DNA of 64,000 nucleotides from JAIBJN01 sp963811635 (GTDB lineage Bacteria; Actinomycetota; Thermoleophilia; Gaiellales; Gaiellaceae): NCBI GenBank assembly GCA_963811635.1, contig CAWESB010000015.1:124001-188000 (forward strand). Reading direction: 5' to 3'. The position numbers and the translations under genes are program-made. The notes below the pieces were generated by a model. That model was not told the origin of the DNA. It searched no databases and was given only the letters and a program-made list of their open reading frames with translations. The first letter of the stretch is position 1. Every line of letters begins with the position of its first letter. Positions 19,413-26,388 of the stretch are shown one piece after another.

Positions 19413-20473
19413 CCGCGACTCATCGTACAAAGCAGGTCAGCGATTCTCGCGGAGGCATGGCCGTCGCCGTAGAGCGGCGGCCGCTCAGCCAGTGGGGCGG
19501 CCTCGCGCGCGGCCGCGACGATCGCCTCGGGGTCGCTACCGACCAGGCGGTTCCACCCGGTCTCCAGCGTCTCCACCCACTCGGTCGTCGTCCGGAGGGT
19601 CACGCAGGGAACGCCGTACCAGTACGCCTCCTTCTGCACGCCGCCGGAGTCCGTGAGGACGACGCGCGCCTGCGAGGCGAGCGCGGCGAAGTCGAGGTAG
19701 CCGGCGGGCGGGAGCATCCGGACGTTCTTCGGGAGCGTCAGCCCAGCGGTCGAGAGCGCAGAGCTCGTGCGCGGGTGGGCAGGGAAGATCACGGGCTCGT
19801 CCAGCCGGCCCAGGGCCTCCGCGATCCGCGCCAGCGGCTCGGGCGCGACGTTCGCCTCGCGGTGGAGGGTGAGGACGAGGTAGCCGCCCGGCTCGACCCC
19901 GCTCCTCTCGAGCGCGTCCGAGCGCTCGCGCGCGATCGGGGCGAGGCGGAGGTTGGCGTCGTACATGACGTCGCCGACCTGGTGGACGCCGTCCGTGATC
20001 CCCTCGGCGACCAGGTTTGCGACGGCCACGTCCGTGGGACAGAAGAGCATGCTCGAGAGCCGGTCGACGAGCATCCGGTTCAGCTCCTCGGGCATCGCCC
20101 GGTCGAAGGAGCGCAGGCCGGCCTCCACGTGCGCGACGGGGACGAGCAGCTTTCCCGCGGCCAGCGCGCCCGCGAGCGTCGAGTTCGTGTCCCCGAAGAC
20201 GAGGACGACGTCGGGCTGCTCCTCCAGCACCACCGCCTCGATCTCCGGGAGCATCCGGCCGGTCTGCTCGCCGTGCGTCCCCGAGCCCGTCTCGAGCCGG
20301 TAGCGAGGCGGTGCAAGCTCGAGCTCCTCGAAGAAGACGGCCGAAAGCTCAGGGTCGTAATGCTGGCCCGTGTGCAGCACGACCTCGTCCACCCCGCGCT
20401 CGCGGAGCGCGAGGGAGAGCGGGGCCGACTTGACGAACTGCGGCCTGTTGCCGACAACGGAAAGGATTCGCAC
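19409..20473 (-). CDS. wecB: UDP-N-acetylglucosamine 2-epimerase (non-hydrolysing)
   Basis: Interconverts UDP-GlcNAc and UDP-ManNAc, or the diacetamido analogues when WbpI-like. The 354-residue GT-B fold protein begins VRILSVVGNRPQFVKSA and continues with HTGQHYDPELS, VFGDTNSTLAGALAA, VAHVEAGLRSFDRAMPEE, LTLHREANV and LTDSGGVQKEA, all hallmark epimerase motifs. The GTG at 20473 starts exactly at the first strand; an ATG at 20500 is the alternative. It is the first gene of the four-gene operon and its stop overlaps the dehydrogenase ATG. Because the partner genes make a 2,3-diacetamido-uronate, a WbpI role is as likely as a WecB role. Confidence 0.92.
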   Translation of the reverse strand: MRILSVVGNRPQFVKSAPLSLALRERGVDEVVLHTGQHYDPELSAVFFEELELAPPRYRLETGSGTHGEQTGRMLPEIEAVVLEEQPDVVLVFGDTNSTLAGALAAGKLLVPVAHVEAGLRSFDRAMPEELNRMLVDRLSSMLFCPTDVAVANLVAEGITDGVHQVGDVMYDANLRLAPIARERSDALERSGVEPGGYLVLTLHREANVAPEPLARIAEALGRLDEPVIFPAHPRTSSALSTAGLTLPKNVRMLPPAGYLDFAALASQARVVLTDSGGVQKEAYWYGVPCVTLRTTTEWVETLETGWNRLVGSDPEAIVAAAREAAPLAERPPLYGDGHASARIADLLCTMSRG

Positions 20474-20498
20474 GCCGCCGGCGAATGTAGCCGAACCC

Positions 20499-20606
20499 AT
20501 GACCCTGAAAGTTCTGCTCGCAAGCCTCAATCTCCTCGCGCGCCCCGTCGGAGCCACGCGGACGATCGCGTGGTACGCCCAGCGCCGCCTCGAGCGCCCG
20601 GTCTAG
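20499..20606 (+). CDS. Possible 35-residue microprotein
   Basis: Open frame from ATG at 20499, divergent from the epimerase gene, encoding a short amphipathic-looking peptide beginning MTLKVLLASLNLLARP and ending in an Arg-rich tail. No strong ribosome binding site is visible. It could be chance coding; the lack of an antisense real gene here makes it slightly more credible than a typical shadow. Confidence 0.25.
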   Translation: MTLKVLLASLNLLARPVGATRTIAWYAQRRLERPV

Positions 20607-20622
20607 CCACGCCTCCTCCAGC

Positions 20623-20652
20623 CACGTCAGGGGTCTGACCCCTGACACGGCC
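20623..20652. repeat. Intergenic palindromic repeat, copy 1
   Basis: A 30-base unit whose core TCAGGGGTCTGACCCCTGA is a 19-base near-perfect palindrome with nine-base arms. A second copy begins 104 bases downstream. Differences between copies preserve pairing in the arms, so the hairpin rather than the exact sequence seems conserved. Confidence 0.75.
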
Positions 20653-20726
20653 ACGGCGGACGTGTTCGTGTGCCCAGCGACCCGCCGCGACGCCTGATTT
20701 CATCGGGGTCGGCCGGCTCTTGCGGG

Positions 20727-20756
20727 CACGTCCGGGGTCTGACCCCGGGCACGGCC
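20727..20756. repeat. Intergenic palindromic repeat, copy 2
   Basis: Second copy of the 30-base unit, with core CCGGGGTCTGACCCCGG. Relative to copy 1 an A-T pair in the stem is replaced by C-G on both arms, while the flanks (CACGTC before, CACGGCC after) are the same. It looks like a REP-type element just upstream of tRNA-Lys. Confidence 0.75.
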
Positions 20757-20814
20757 GGAGGGGGCGCGTTCGGCGGTGGGGCGAAGTCTCACGTCGCTAC
20801 ACTTGCCTGCCCTG

Positions 20815-20887
20815 GGGCCGTTAGCTCAGTTGGTAGAGCAGGGGACTCTTAATCCCAAGGTCGAAGGTTCGAATCCTTCACGGCCCA
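20815..20887 (+). tRNA. tRNA-Lys (anticodon CTT)
   Basis: A 73-base cloverleaf. The acceptor stem GGGCCGT pairs with ACGGCCC, and the discriminator is A. The D arm contains TAGCTCAGTTGGTAGAGCA, the anticodon loop is CTCTTAA giving CTT for the AAG codon, and the T arm is GAAGG TTCGAAT CCTTC. CCA is not encoded. One pair at the bottom of the anticodon stem (G-A) is imperfect. Its 3' 31 bases recur at 25054-25084, making it a probable integration site. Confidence 0.96.
20857..20887 (+). repeat. Putative attachment site, tRNA-Lys copy
   Basis: The last 31 bases of tRNA-Lys, from the end of the anticodon arm through the discriminator. They match 25054-25084 at 30 of 31 positions in direct orientation. 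Tyrosine recombinases commonly use a tRNA 3' end as the attachment core and restore the tRNA after insertion, which fits the intact gene here. Confidence 0.7.
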
Positions 20888-20936
20888 CCTCAGAAACGCC
20901 CGGACGGGCTCGGGAGCGCCTCAGACGAACGTTGTG

Positions 20937-21140
20937 TTACGCGTTCTCCCCATCCTCGATGCGGTCGGCGAGCAGATGAAACGAACGCTGCGTCGCGACG
21001 ACCAGGCCCATGAGCAGCTGATTCATCTCGTCCACCGGCGGTGCGATTCCAGAACCGCTCGCAGCCTGCGCCTTCTCGTAGGCGGGGAGGGACTTCACTT
21101 CGCGCCGGAAGACCTTGTCGATCTCGTCCCCTAGTGCCAT
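20937..21140 (-). CDS. Small hypothetical protein, 67 residues
   Basis: Unrecognised. A strong AGGAGG lies five bases before the ATG at 21140, so translation is well supported. The protein is predicted mostly helical, beginning MALGDEIDKVFRREVKSLP and with the segment NQLLMGLVVATQRSFHLLADRIED near the C-terminus, which could be an amphipathic or dimerisation helix. There are no Cys, no signal peptide and no clear membrane span. It is the first gene of the tRNA-Lys islet on the tRNA side. Function unknown. Confidence 0.65.
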   Translation of the reverse strand: MALGDEIDKVFRREVKSLPAYEKAQAASGSGIAPPVDEMNQLLMGLVVATQRSFHLLADRIEDGENA

Positions 21141-21219
21141 TGGCGCCTCCTGTTGATTGCGGCAACTCTAGAGCGGGTCGCCTGAAACCGGGCTCGTGCC
21201 CTCCGCCAAGGCCGACGGA

Positions 21220-22287
21220 TCAGGCAGTCGACCTAGGTACGGAGACGTACCCTGCGCGAGTCGTCTCCAGCAGTGTGTGAGGGAGCACTGGTGTTCCGGA
21301 TTCACGCCGCGCGCGGAACGTGAGAAGAAGCGATCCGGCCAGTCCGAACGCGGCCGCGACCAGCGCCGCGCCGGTTAACAGGAGCCCGGACGCAAGCGAG
21401 AAGTTGACCGCCACGCCCTTCGAGACGTCGAGTGCGTACAACACGCCGGCCGTGGTCCCCATGCCGGCGACCGCTCCACCGGCCGTGATGGGCAGGATCG
21501 CCGTCGCAGCGCTCAAGCAGAGGACGGCCAGCGCGAGCGTCGGCGAGAACCGGACGCCGAGGGCGCTGAGCAGGAAGGTGCTGCCGAGGGCCCGCGACGT
21601 CCAGCAACCCAGGAGCAGCACGCCCGCGACAAGCGTCGGCCGCGAGAACCGCGTGCTGTCCGCGACCCTCCGGTAGACGTTGTGGAGACGGTCCCAGCGT
21701 CCGACGAGCGGGAGCCGTGCCACGCGCTGTCCGAGCATGATGATCCCGAGGCAGCCGACGCAGAACAGGACGACGACTATGAGCGGTGCGCGGAGCAACG
21801 CGCCGGACGTCGCGAGGGCGGAGAGGGCCAGTGGGAGCATCGCCACCGCGTCGATCATGCCGAGGGTGACGATCGACACAGCGATCGTGTCGAGCCCCAG
21901 CGTCACCCCACCGAGCCGCCGCAGCGCAGAGATCTTCACGACGTAGTCCAGCCGGAAGGGCAGGACCACGCCGCTGGCAGCCGCCGCTCCGCAGGCTGCG
22001 AGACACCGTGCGCGGTCGGGACGCTCGTGGCTGGGGAAGAGCTCGTGCCAACCGAATGCGCGGAACCCGAAGCTGGCGAGGTACAAGCCTCCCGCGAGGA
22101 AGATCAGGGGGACGTGTCCGCCCTGCAAGGGCCAGCTCGCGTCGCTCAGGTGTCGAGCGACAAGGACGCATGCGCCCAGCGAGAAAAGAGAGAACGAAAG
22201 TCCACCGAGAAACCTCCAACGATGCGCGATGCGACGCAGCACCCAGCGTGCGCCCGTGACGTCTGCAACACCAACGCGAATCTCCAC
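21220..22287 (-). CDS. Flippase-like integral membrane protein (UPF0104/AglD-like)
   Basis: A polytopic membrane protein of about 355 residues with eight or so helices, resembling the membrane domain of lysylphosphatidylglycerol synthases and AglD-type proteins, which are thought to move or modify lipid-linked substrates. Landmarks are RALGWHELF-like FRAFGWHELFP near residue 65, the loop GVVLPFRLDYVVKISAL after the third helix, and LPITAGGAVAGMGTTAGVL, which corresponds to the conserved P-x-x-G-G-G region of the family. The GTG at 22287 is preferred over the frame's upstream start because the preceding 50 residues are Arg-rich and unlike a membrane protein. Lipid A or glycan partner genes are absent nearby. 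Confidence 0.7.
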   Translation of the reverse strand: MEIRVGVADVTGARWVLRRIAHRWRFLGGLSFSLFSLGACVLVARHLSDASWPLQGGHVPLIFLAGGLYLASFGFRAFGWHELFPSHERPDRARCLAACGAAAASGVVLPFRLDYVVKISALRRLGGVTLGLDTIAVSIVTLGMIDAVAMLPLALSALATSGALLRAPLIVVVLFCVGCLGIIMLGQRVARLPLVGRWDRLHNVYRRVADSTRFSRPTLVAGVLLLGCWTSRALGSTFLLSALGVRFSPTLALAVLCLSAATAILPITAGGAVAGMGTTAGVLYALDVSKGVAVNFSLASGLLLTGAALVAAAFGLAGSLLLTFRARRESGTPVLPHTLLETTRAGYVSVPRSTA

Positions 22288-22481
22288 CAGCAGGCCTCGC
22301 GGCTCAAAGCTTTGTCGCCGACCGAGACGTCTTGGTCGGCCAGGTACTGCTCCAACCCGCTTCGCTGAGGGCGGACCTCTTGCGGCGCCGATTCTTATGG
22401 CCCGCAGGGTGACTCGCTGCGCCGATGGCTGAGGCGCGTGCAAGACAAGCGTACCGCACTCAAGCGTCCCACGCTGTTGAG

Positions 22482-23096
22482 CTAGGCCGAAGGTTCGGGA
22501 GGCGCTTCTGGCTGCCTGAGCGATGCCTGCAACAGGAGGTGGCTGTCGACGACGGCCTGGGCGACGTCGACCAGCTTGTGGCCGTTGTGTTGAGAGTGGT
22601 CGCGCAGCATGTCGAACGCTCGGCCCGCATCGATTGCGTGCCGCTCCATCAGGATCCCCTTCGCCTGCTCGATCGTGGCCCGGCGCCCGAACGCGCCCTG
22701 GAGACTGTGGTACTCGCCGAAGCGTTGCAGCGTAATGTCGATCGCGCTCTGGAGCTCGTCCGGTCGGCTGTCGACGATGTAGGCGAAGACGCCGCGCTTG
22801 GCGGCCTCATGCACGTAGGAGGGGTCCTTGGCCGAGAGCAGCGCGATGACGGGGCAGGAAGCCTCGCGGACGATCTCGGAGATCAGCTCGAGCGCGTGCT
22901 CCGAGTGCAGGCCGAGTCCCACGAGAGCGACGTCGGGCCGCTCCCGCGCGGTGACTGCGCCGACCTCTTTGACGTCGATCTCTCGCGCGATCACCTCATG
23001 CCCGAGCCCGGCCACGACCTGGGCGAGCAGCTCGAGCCGCTCGCGCCTCTCGTTCGCAATCAGAACCCGCAGGTGCCGGATCTCGTCCCCTGCCAT
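22482..23096 (-). CDS. ANTAR-domain response regulator with a receiver lacking the phospho-Asp
   Basis: Transcription antitermination regulator that binds two-hairpin RNA targets through its ANTAR domain. Residues about 8-125 form a receiver-like domain and about 138-195 the ANTAR helices (RRATIEQAKGILMERHAIDAGRAFDMLRDHSQ split here for length: RRATIEQAKGILMER, then AFDMLRDHSQ). In the receiver, the strand that should end in the phosphorylated Asp reads PDVALVGLGL, with Gly instead of Asp, so control is probably by dimerisation, ligand or partner rather than phosphorylation. No histidine kinase is adjacent. The gene lies inside the tRNA-Lys islet. Confidence 0.88.
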   Translation of the reverse strand: MAGDEIRHLRVLIANERRERLELLAQVVAGLGHEVIAREIDVKEVGAVTARERPDVALVGLGLHSEHALELISEIVREASCPVIALLSAKDPSYVHEAAKRGVFAYIVDSRPDELQSAIDITLQRFGEYHSLQGAFGRRATIEQAKGILMERHAIDAGRAFDMLRDHSQHNGHKLVDVAQAVVDSHLLLQASLRQPEAPPEPSA

Positions 23097-23157
23097 ATCG
23101 CAAGAACCAATCTAGCGCGATCCCGGGGCCGGCCACGGAACGGTGGTGAAAGCGTCC

Positions 23158-23319
23158 CTACGAGGGTCGGGCGAGGACCCGGCTCGTCGTTGATCCGGGC
23201 CTCGGGAACGCGACGGCCCAAGAGACGATCTCCCCGGACGCGAGCGCGACCGGATTGAGCGCCGCGTCAAGAGCTGGGTCCGCGTTCCGAACGGGTGCGG
23301 TCGTCGTGATCGTCTTCAT
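23158..23319 (-). CDS. Possible 53-residue peptide
   Basis: Open frame starting MKTITTTAPVRNADPAL, with GAAAGG six bases before the ATG, directly downstream of the terminator of the monooxygenase-fold gene. The product is hydrophobic in the middle (EIVSWAVAF) and Ser/Arg/Pro-rich at the end. I do not recognise it. A short secreted or modified peptide is conceivable, but no modification enzyme is adjacent. Weakly supported. Confidence 0.3.
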   Translation of the reverse strand: MKTITTTAPVRNADPALDAALNPVALASGEIVSWAVAFPRPGSTTSRVLARPS

Positions 23320-23340
23320 CAGATGCCTTTCGTGCAAGAG

Positions 23341-23365
23341 GAAGGCCCGCAAGACGCGGGCCTTC
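23341..23365 (-). terminator. Intrinsic terminator hairpin after the monooxygenase-fold gene
   Basis: A perfect ten-base stem, GAAGGCCCGC and GCGGGCCTTC, around a five-base loop, 20 bases beyond the stop at 23386. The trailing T run on the minus strand is short (CCTCTTG), so efficiency may be moderate. Confidence 0.7.
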
Positions 23366-23385
23366 CCTGCATCGAGCCGGGGCAG

Positions 23386-23700
23386 TTACGCCCTTACGGC
23401 TCCGTTCCACTCGTGGGCGATGACCTCGCCGTCCGTCACCTTCGACGGATTCTTGAGGATCTCGTCGAGCTTCTCGTCGCGCACCCAAGTGGCTGCGACA
23501 CGCGTCGACTCGTCGGCCTGGGCCGAAGTGTCGAAGAAGCCGATGGAGCTCATGACGCCGTTGCCGGCCTCGATGAGGTAGTAGCTGTTGAAGCCGGGCA
23601 GCTTGCTCAGGCGGGGAAGGAGGGTCTCGCCGACCTTCTTGGTGAGCTCGTCGGTGCGATTCTGGTCGACACCTTCGTAGCGTCTCATGGTGACATGCAT
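23386..23700 (-). CDS. Antibiotic-biosynthesis-monooxygenase-fold (ABM-like) protein
   Basis: A 104-residue dimeric alpha/beta-barrel protein of the ABM/EthD-like superfamily. It begins MHVTMRRYEGVDQ, contains LPGFNSYYLIEAGNGVMSSIGFFDT (given here in parts: LPGFNSYYLIEAG and MSSIGFFDT), and ends with a helix and short strand. Members include quinone-forming oxygenases, haem-degrading enzymes and many uncharacterised proteins; no metal or haem ligand stands out, so no activity is assigned. A terminator follows. It lies inside the tRNA-Lys islet, and about 180 bases of AT-richer DNA separate it from the divergent gene at 23915. Confidence 0.75.
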   Translation of the reverse strand: MHVTMRRYEGVDQNRTDELTKKVGETLLPRLSKLPGFNSYYLIEAGNGVMSSIGFFDTSAQADESTRVAATWVRDEKLDEILKNPSKVTDGEVIAHEWNGAVRA

Positions 23701-23855
23701 TTGATGCTCCTAGCTCTCGTACTCAGAGGCGGAGAACTCAGGTGAGCTCTCCTTGACTGCCTTCAGGCCCAGAATGTGACAGTCGAAGAGGAGGAGAGTG
23801 GGAGCCTCGACGGCTTCCGTGTAAGGGCCGTGCACCAAGGAGTGTAGCAAACTTC

Positions 23856-23884
23856 TTGATAACGTAGAACAGTGTTGGTACGTT
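23856..23884 (+). promoter_or_regulatory. Promoter with repeated TACGT motifs
   Basis: TTGATA at 23856-23861, a 17-base spacer and TACGTT at 23879-23884 form a good promoter for the gene at 23915. TACGT recurs at 23889, and ACGTA occurs at 23862, around the -10 and start region, which could be an operator. The 23.84-23.91 kb stretch is clearly AT-richer than the rest of the window. Confidence 0.6.
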
Positions 23885-23914
23885 GTGATACGTAATCTAT
23901 CTCGGAGGACGCTT

Positions 23915-24565
23915 GTGAGTCCGTTTTCGGTCACTCTGCAACGTGTCCCGGACCGAGAGCTCGGTCCGCTCCTGACCCAGCTCGCGCGGGCGGGTTTCCG
24001 CAATCCGATCATCAAGCCTGTTGACGCCGACGCCGCTGTTGACGACGAGGCCGCTCCTGCGCCCGGGCCGAGTGCGGATCTCGCGGAGGACTGGCGCCTC
24101 GTGCGGGAGCGGAAGGACGAGTCGTATCAGTGGCCGGAAGAGCGGGATCGCTATTCGCGCTACCGCGTGTTCATGGGCACGACGCGGTCCGAGGGCGCCG
24201 TACACATCGGGCTTGGCGAGACGATTCGCAAGAATCGGTGGGGGCGCGACCGGAAGTATGTCGTCGCCTTCCTGAGCAGTGGATCCCCGCAGCAGCCGCT
24301 GGCCGAGTTCGTCGCAACCGACGACTACGAGGAAACGCATGAGCTCGTCGCAGTGGTTCGTGGGAGCGACGGAGGGCGGCGCATGTACGGCGCCGGCGAC
24401 GCCCTTCCCGCCGTCTACCGGGAGGGCTTCCGAACTCAGATGTACAGCGAGCGGATCATCTACCGAGGCGTCTGGAACAAGGTCGTAGTAGTCGCTCACG
24501 AGAACGACGACGAAACGATGCTCAACCACGCCCTGCTTCAGAGCCGGCGGCGCTACCCGACGTAG
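23915..24565 (+). CDS. Hypothetical protein, 216 residues
   Basis: Unrecognised soluble protein. GGAGG lies six bases before the GTG at 23915, which decides this start over the GTG at 23885. The first 55 residues end in an Ala/Pro/Asp-rich linker; the rest has alternating strands and a Tyr/Arg-rich core (EERDRYSRYRVFMGTTRSEG, then MYSERIIYRGVWNKVVVV), with no catalytic motif that I know. It is the only gene of the islet's main body on the plus strand, under an AT-rich, repeat-containing promoter, so it may be separately regulated. No similarity to toxins or recombinases is apparent. Confidence 0.7.
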   Translation: MSPFSVTLQRVPDRELGPLLTQLARAGFRNPIIKPVDADAAVDDEAAPAPGPSADLAEDWRLVRERKDESYQWPEERDRYSRYRVFMGTTRSEGAVHIGLGETIRKNRWGRDRKYVVAFLSSGSPQQPLAEFVATDDYEETHELVAVVRGSDGGRRMYGAGDALPAVYREGFRTQMYSERIIYRGVWNKVVVVAHENDDETMLNHALLQSRRRYPT

Positions 24566-24650
24566 GTCGAAGCGGTTGGCGGATCTGCGACGTCCCAGGA
24601 CGGCTTCCGACGGGCGCGCCTCGCCGGTCGAGCCGGCGTAGAAGGGGCGC

Positions 24651-24875
24651 CTAGATCGACTCTCGGAGCGCGTTTGCCGCCGCTTGCAAACGCTCGCTGA
24701 CATCAGCTAGCTCGTGCGCCGCGAGGTCTATGCGCTCTTGCTGGGTGTCCGTGCGCTCGCGGTCGCTTTCAGCGCGCTCACGAACCTCTTTGAGCTCGCC
24801 CGCCATCTTTTCCACGGTGTGAGTGAGCGAGGCCAGCTGGCTCGCGACGCTGGCGATGTCCTCCTCGGCGGTCAT
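24651..24875 (-). CDS. Small coiled-coil protein, 74 residues
   Basis: Nearly the whole protein is predicted coiled coil, with heptad-like spacing of Leu, Val, Ala and charged residues from about residue 10 to 70 (for example SQLASLTHTVEKMAGELKEV). No membrane span, Cys or enzymatic motif is seen. It is the last gene of the tRNA-Lys islet before the second attachment-site copy. It could serve as an oligomerisation partner, but nothing in the sequence says of what. Confidence 0.55.
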   Translation of the reverse strand: MTAEEDIASVASQLASLTHTVEKMAGELKEVRERAESDRERTDTQQERIDLAAHELADVSERLQAAANALRESI

Positions 24876-25053
24876 GTCCGCCGAATTCTACGGGACTTTC
24901 GTGGCTTTCTCCTAGAGCTGCCCGCATTCGACCGGGCGCTTCGCCAGCGACGTCGGACCACTCACGGGAAAGCGCCGAATCCGGGTTCGCGCCACGGTTC
25001 GCCTCGGTCAGTCTCGGCCTGTCCAGGCGCCTCATCGAACCCGTTCGATCCCG

Positions 25054-25084
25054 AAGGTCGACGGTTCGAATCCTTCACGGCCCA
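25054..25084 (+). repeat. Putative attachment site, distal copy of the tRNA-Lys 3' end
   Basis: Direct repeat of 20857-20887 with one substitution (A to C in the T stem). Upstream similarity fades after a TCCC shared with a one-base offset, so no second tRNA gene exists here. Such a 3'-only copy is what remains at the far end of an element integrated at a tRNA gene. Confidence 0.7.
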
Positions 25085-25135
25085 TAGTCGAGATGCCCGC
25101 CTTGACGCGGCCGGGCGACATGGGACGATAGGGCC

Positions 25136-25810
25136 ATGGATCCCGCGCTCATCGTCGCTCTCATCGCTCTCGCGGGATCAATTTTCAGTACAGCCGCGAC
25201 GCTGTTCGGCGCGCCCGCTTTGCAGGCTCGCCGTGAAGCAAGAACAGTGCTCGAAAGGCATCGTGATCCGCTGCTTGCCGCGGCCTACGAGCTTCAGGCA
25301 AGACTCCACAACATTCTCTGCAATCGATTCACCGAGGACTACGTCCTCGGAAACAAGGCAGGGAAACAGGAGGCGGCACTTGAGAGCACCCTGTACGTCT
25401 TCGCCCAGTTCTTCGGCTGGCGGGAGATCATCCGTCGAGAGATCCAATTCCTCCGCTTCCTGAAAGACGAGGAGACGCGCGAGGTGGCGCAGCTTCTCCG
25501 TGACGTCGGCGAGGCGTTCCTCACGGACGAGTACGGCCCTCAGTTCATGATCTGGCGGGTCGAGCAGCGGGGACTCGGGGAATGCATGATCGTGACCTCG
25601 GACGGCAAGCCGACGTGCATGGGCTTCGCGACCTTCGTGGGACAGCGCGCCACGATGAAGGAGTGGCTCGACCCGCTCGAGCGAGACTTAAGGCAGATGA
25701 ACGAGGATGGCCGGGCGCGTTTGACCAGGCTGCAACACCTGCTGCTCGAGCTTGTCCAGAAGCTCGACGAGGACCGGACGCGCTACCCGTTCTCGCTTGA
25801 AAAGGCATGA
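25136..25810 (+). CDS. Membrane-anchored hypothetical protein, 224 residues
   Basis: N-terminal hydrophobic anchor (ALIVALIALAGSIFSTAATLF, residues about 4-24) with a short lumenal end, then a helical cytoplasmic domain beginning ARREARTVLERHRDPLLAAAYELQ (in part: RRDP-like HRDPLLAAAYELQ). It contains two Cys and an aromatic-rich middle (YVFAQFFGWREIIRREIQFL). This domain arrangement is recurrent in actinobacteria but its function is not established, and I assign none. It begins 51 bases after the second attachment-site copy and may be chromosomal, or part of the element if the element extends further. Confidence 0.7.
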   Translation: MDPALIVALIALAGSIFSTAATLFGAPALQARREARTVLERHRDPLLAAAYELQARLHNILCNRFTEDYVLGNKAGKQEAALESTLYVFAQFFGWREIIRREIQFLRFLKDEETREVAQLLRDVGEAFLTDEYGPQFMIWRVEQRGLGECMIVTSDGKPTCMGFATFVGQRATMKEWLDPLERDLRQMNEDGRARLTRLQHLLLELVQKLDEDRTRYPFSLEKA

Positions 25811-25840
25811 AATCGGCACCCCGGCCCTCCGCTGTCGCTG

Positions 25841-26281
25841 CTAGCAGCGGTGTCCCGGGAGATCGTGAGCCACCCAGGTATCAACCGCGTACATGGCGAA
25901 GATGGCCACGGAAAGCAGCAGGATCACAGTGAACAAGATGAGCGCGTGCTGTTTCCCGCTCAGTATCTCGAGCCGGGAGTGGAACAGTGACAACAGCGTC
26001 ATAAGACCGCCGATCGCCAAACAGGCGCCGACGAAGTACGTCCAGCCCTGACCCGTCGCGTCGGATGCGAGCACATGCAGCGCACCCACTTCTCCTAGAA
26101 CGAGGAGAAAGCCCGCGATCGTGAACCAGCCCAGCCAGTAAGGCCTCAGCGATCCCCTCACGCCCCCGGTGACCCGGTGCTGAATGTCGATCGCGAGGAC
26201 GACGAAGAGAACCGGAATCACTTCGGCGATGGTGCTGAAGTAGTCGTACTCGACCTCGCACGGGACAACCGGTGTGGTCAT
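25841..26281 (-). CDS. Four-helix membrane protein of unknown function
   Basis: A 146-residue protein with four hydrophobic segments near residues 18-36, 52-72, 80-102 and 112-134. The ATG at 26281 is chosen because the preceding part of the open frame is Arg-rich and non-membrane. Short polar loops hold no metal or catalytic motif. It converges with the gene at 25136 and is divergent from the holin-like gene, 107 bases apart. No family recognised with confidence. Confidence 0.6.
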   Translation of the reverse strand: MTTPVVPCEVEYDYFSTIAEVIPVLFVVLAIDIQHRVTGGVRGSLRPYWLGWFTIAGFLLVLGEVGALHVLASDATGQGWTYFVGACLAIGGLMTLLSLFHSRLEILSGKQHALILFTVILLLSVAIFAMYAVDTWVAHDLPGHRC

Positions 26282-26388
26282 GGAGCGTGTCGATCGTCCC
26301 ACCCCTTGTCCACGACTGCAACGCTGCCGCAGGCCCACGCTCGCACGGCCGGCAGGCCGGGCCACAAGCGTCAGAGCGATTTGAAACG

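Larger units (their letters stand above)
20888..25084. mobile_element. tRNA-Lys-bounded genomic islet, no recognisable integrase
   Basis: About 4.2 kb between the tRNA 3' end and its direct repeat. It carries seven to eight small or accessory genes (a short hypothetical, a flippase-like membrane protein, an ANTAR regulator, a monooxygenase-fold protein and three unknowns), lower coding density and an AT-rich promoter, unlike the packed operons on each side. I found no integrase, excisionase or transposase in any frame. It is best read as a remnant, or as a non-autonomous element mobilised in trans. The extent rests on the repeat alone. Confidence 0.5.

Noticed and set aside
23710..24015. A 101-residue minus-strand open frame
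   Set aside because: It runs through the strong plus-strand promoter and overlaps the start of the 23915 gene; no ribosome site.
25020..25085. A second tRNA gene near 25054
   Set aside because: Only the T arm and acceptor 3' strand are present; no D arm or anticodon arm precedes it. It is better read as an attachment-site copy.
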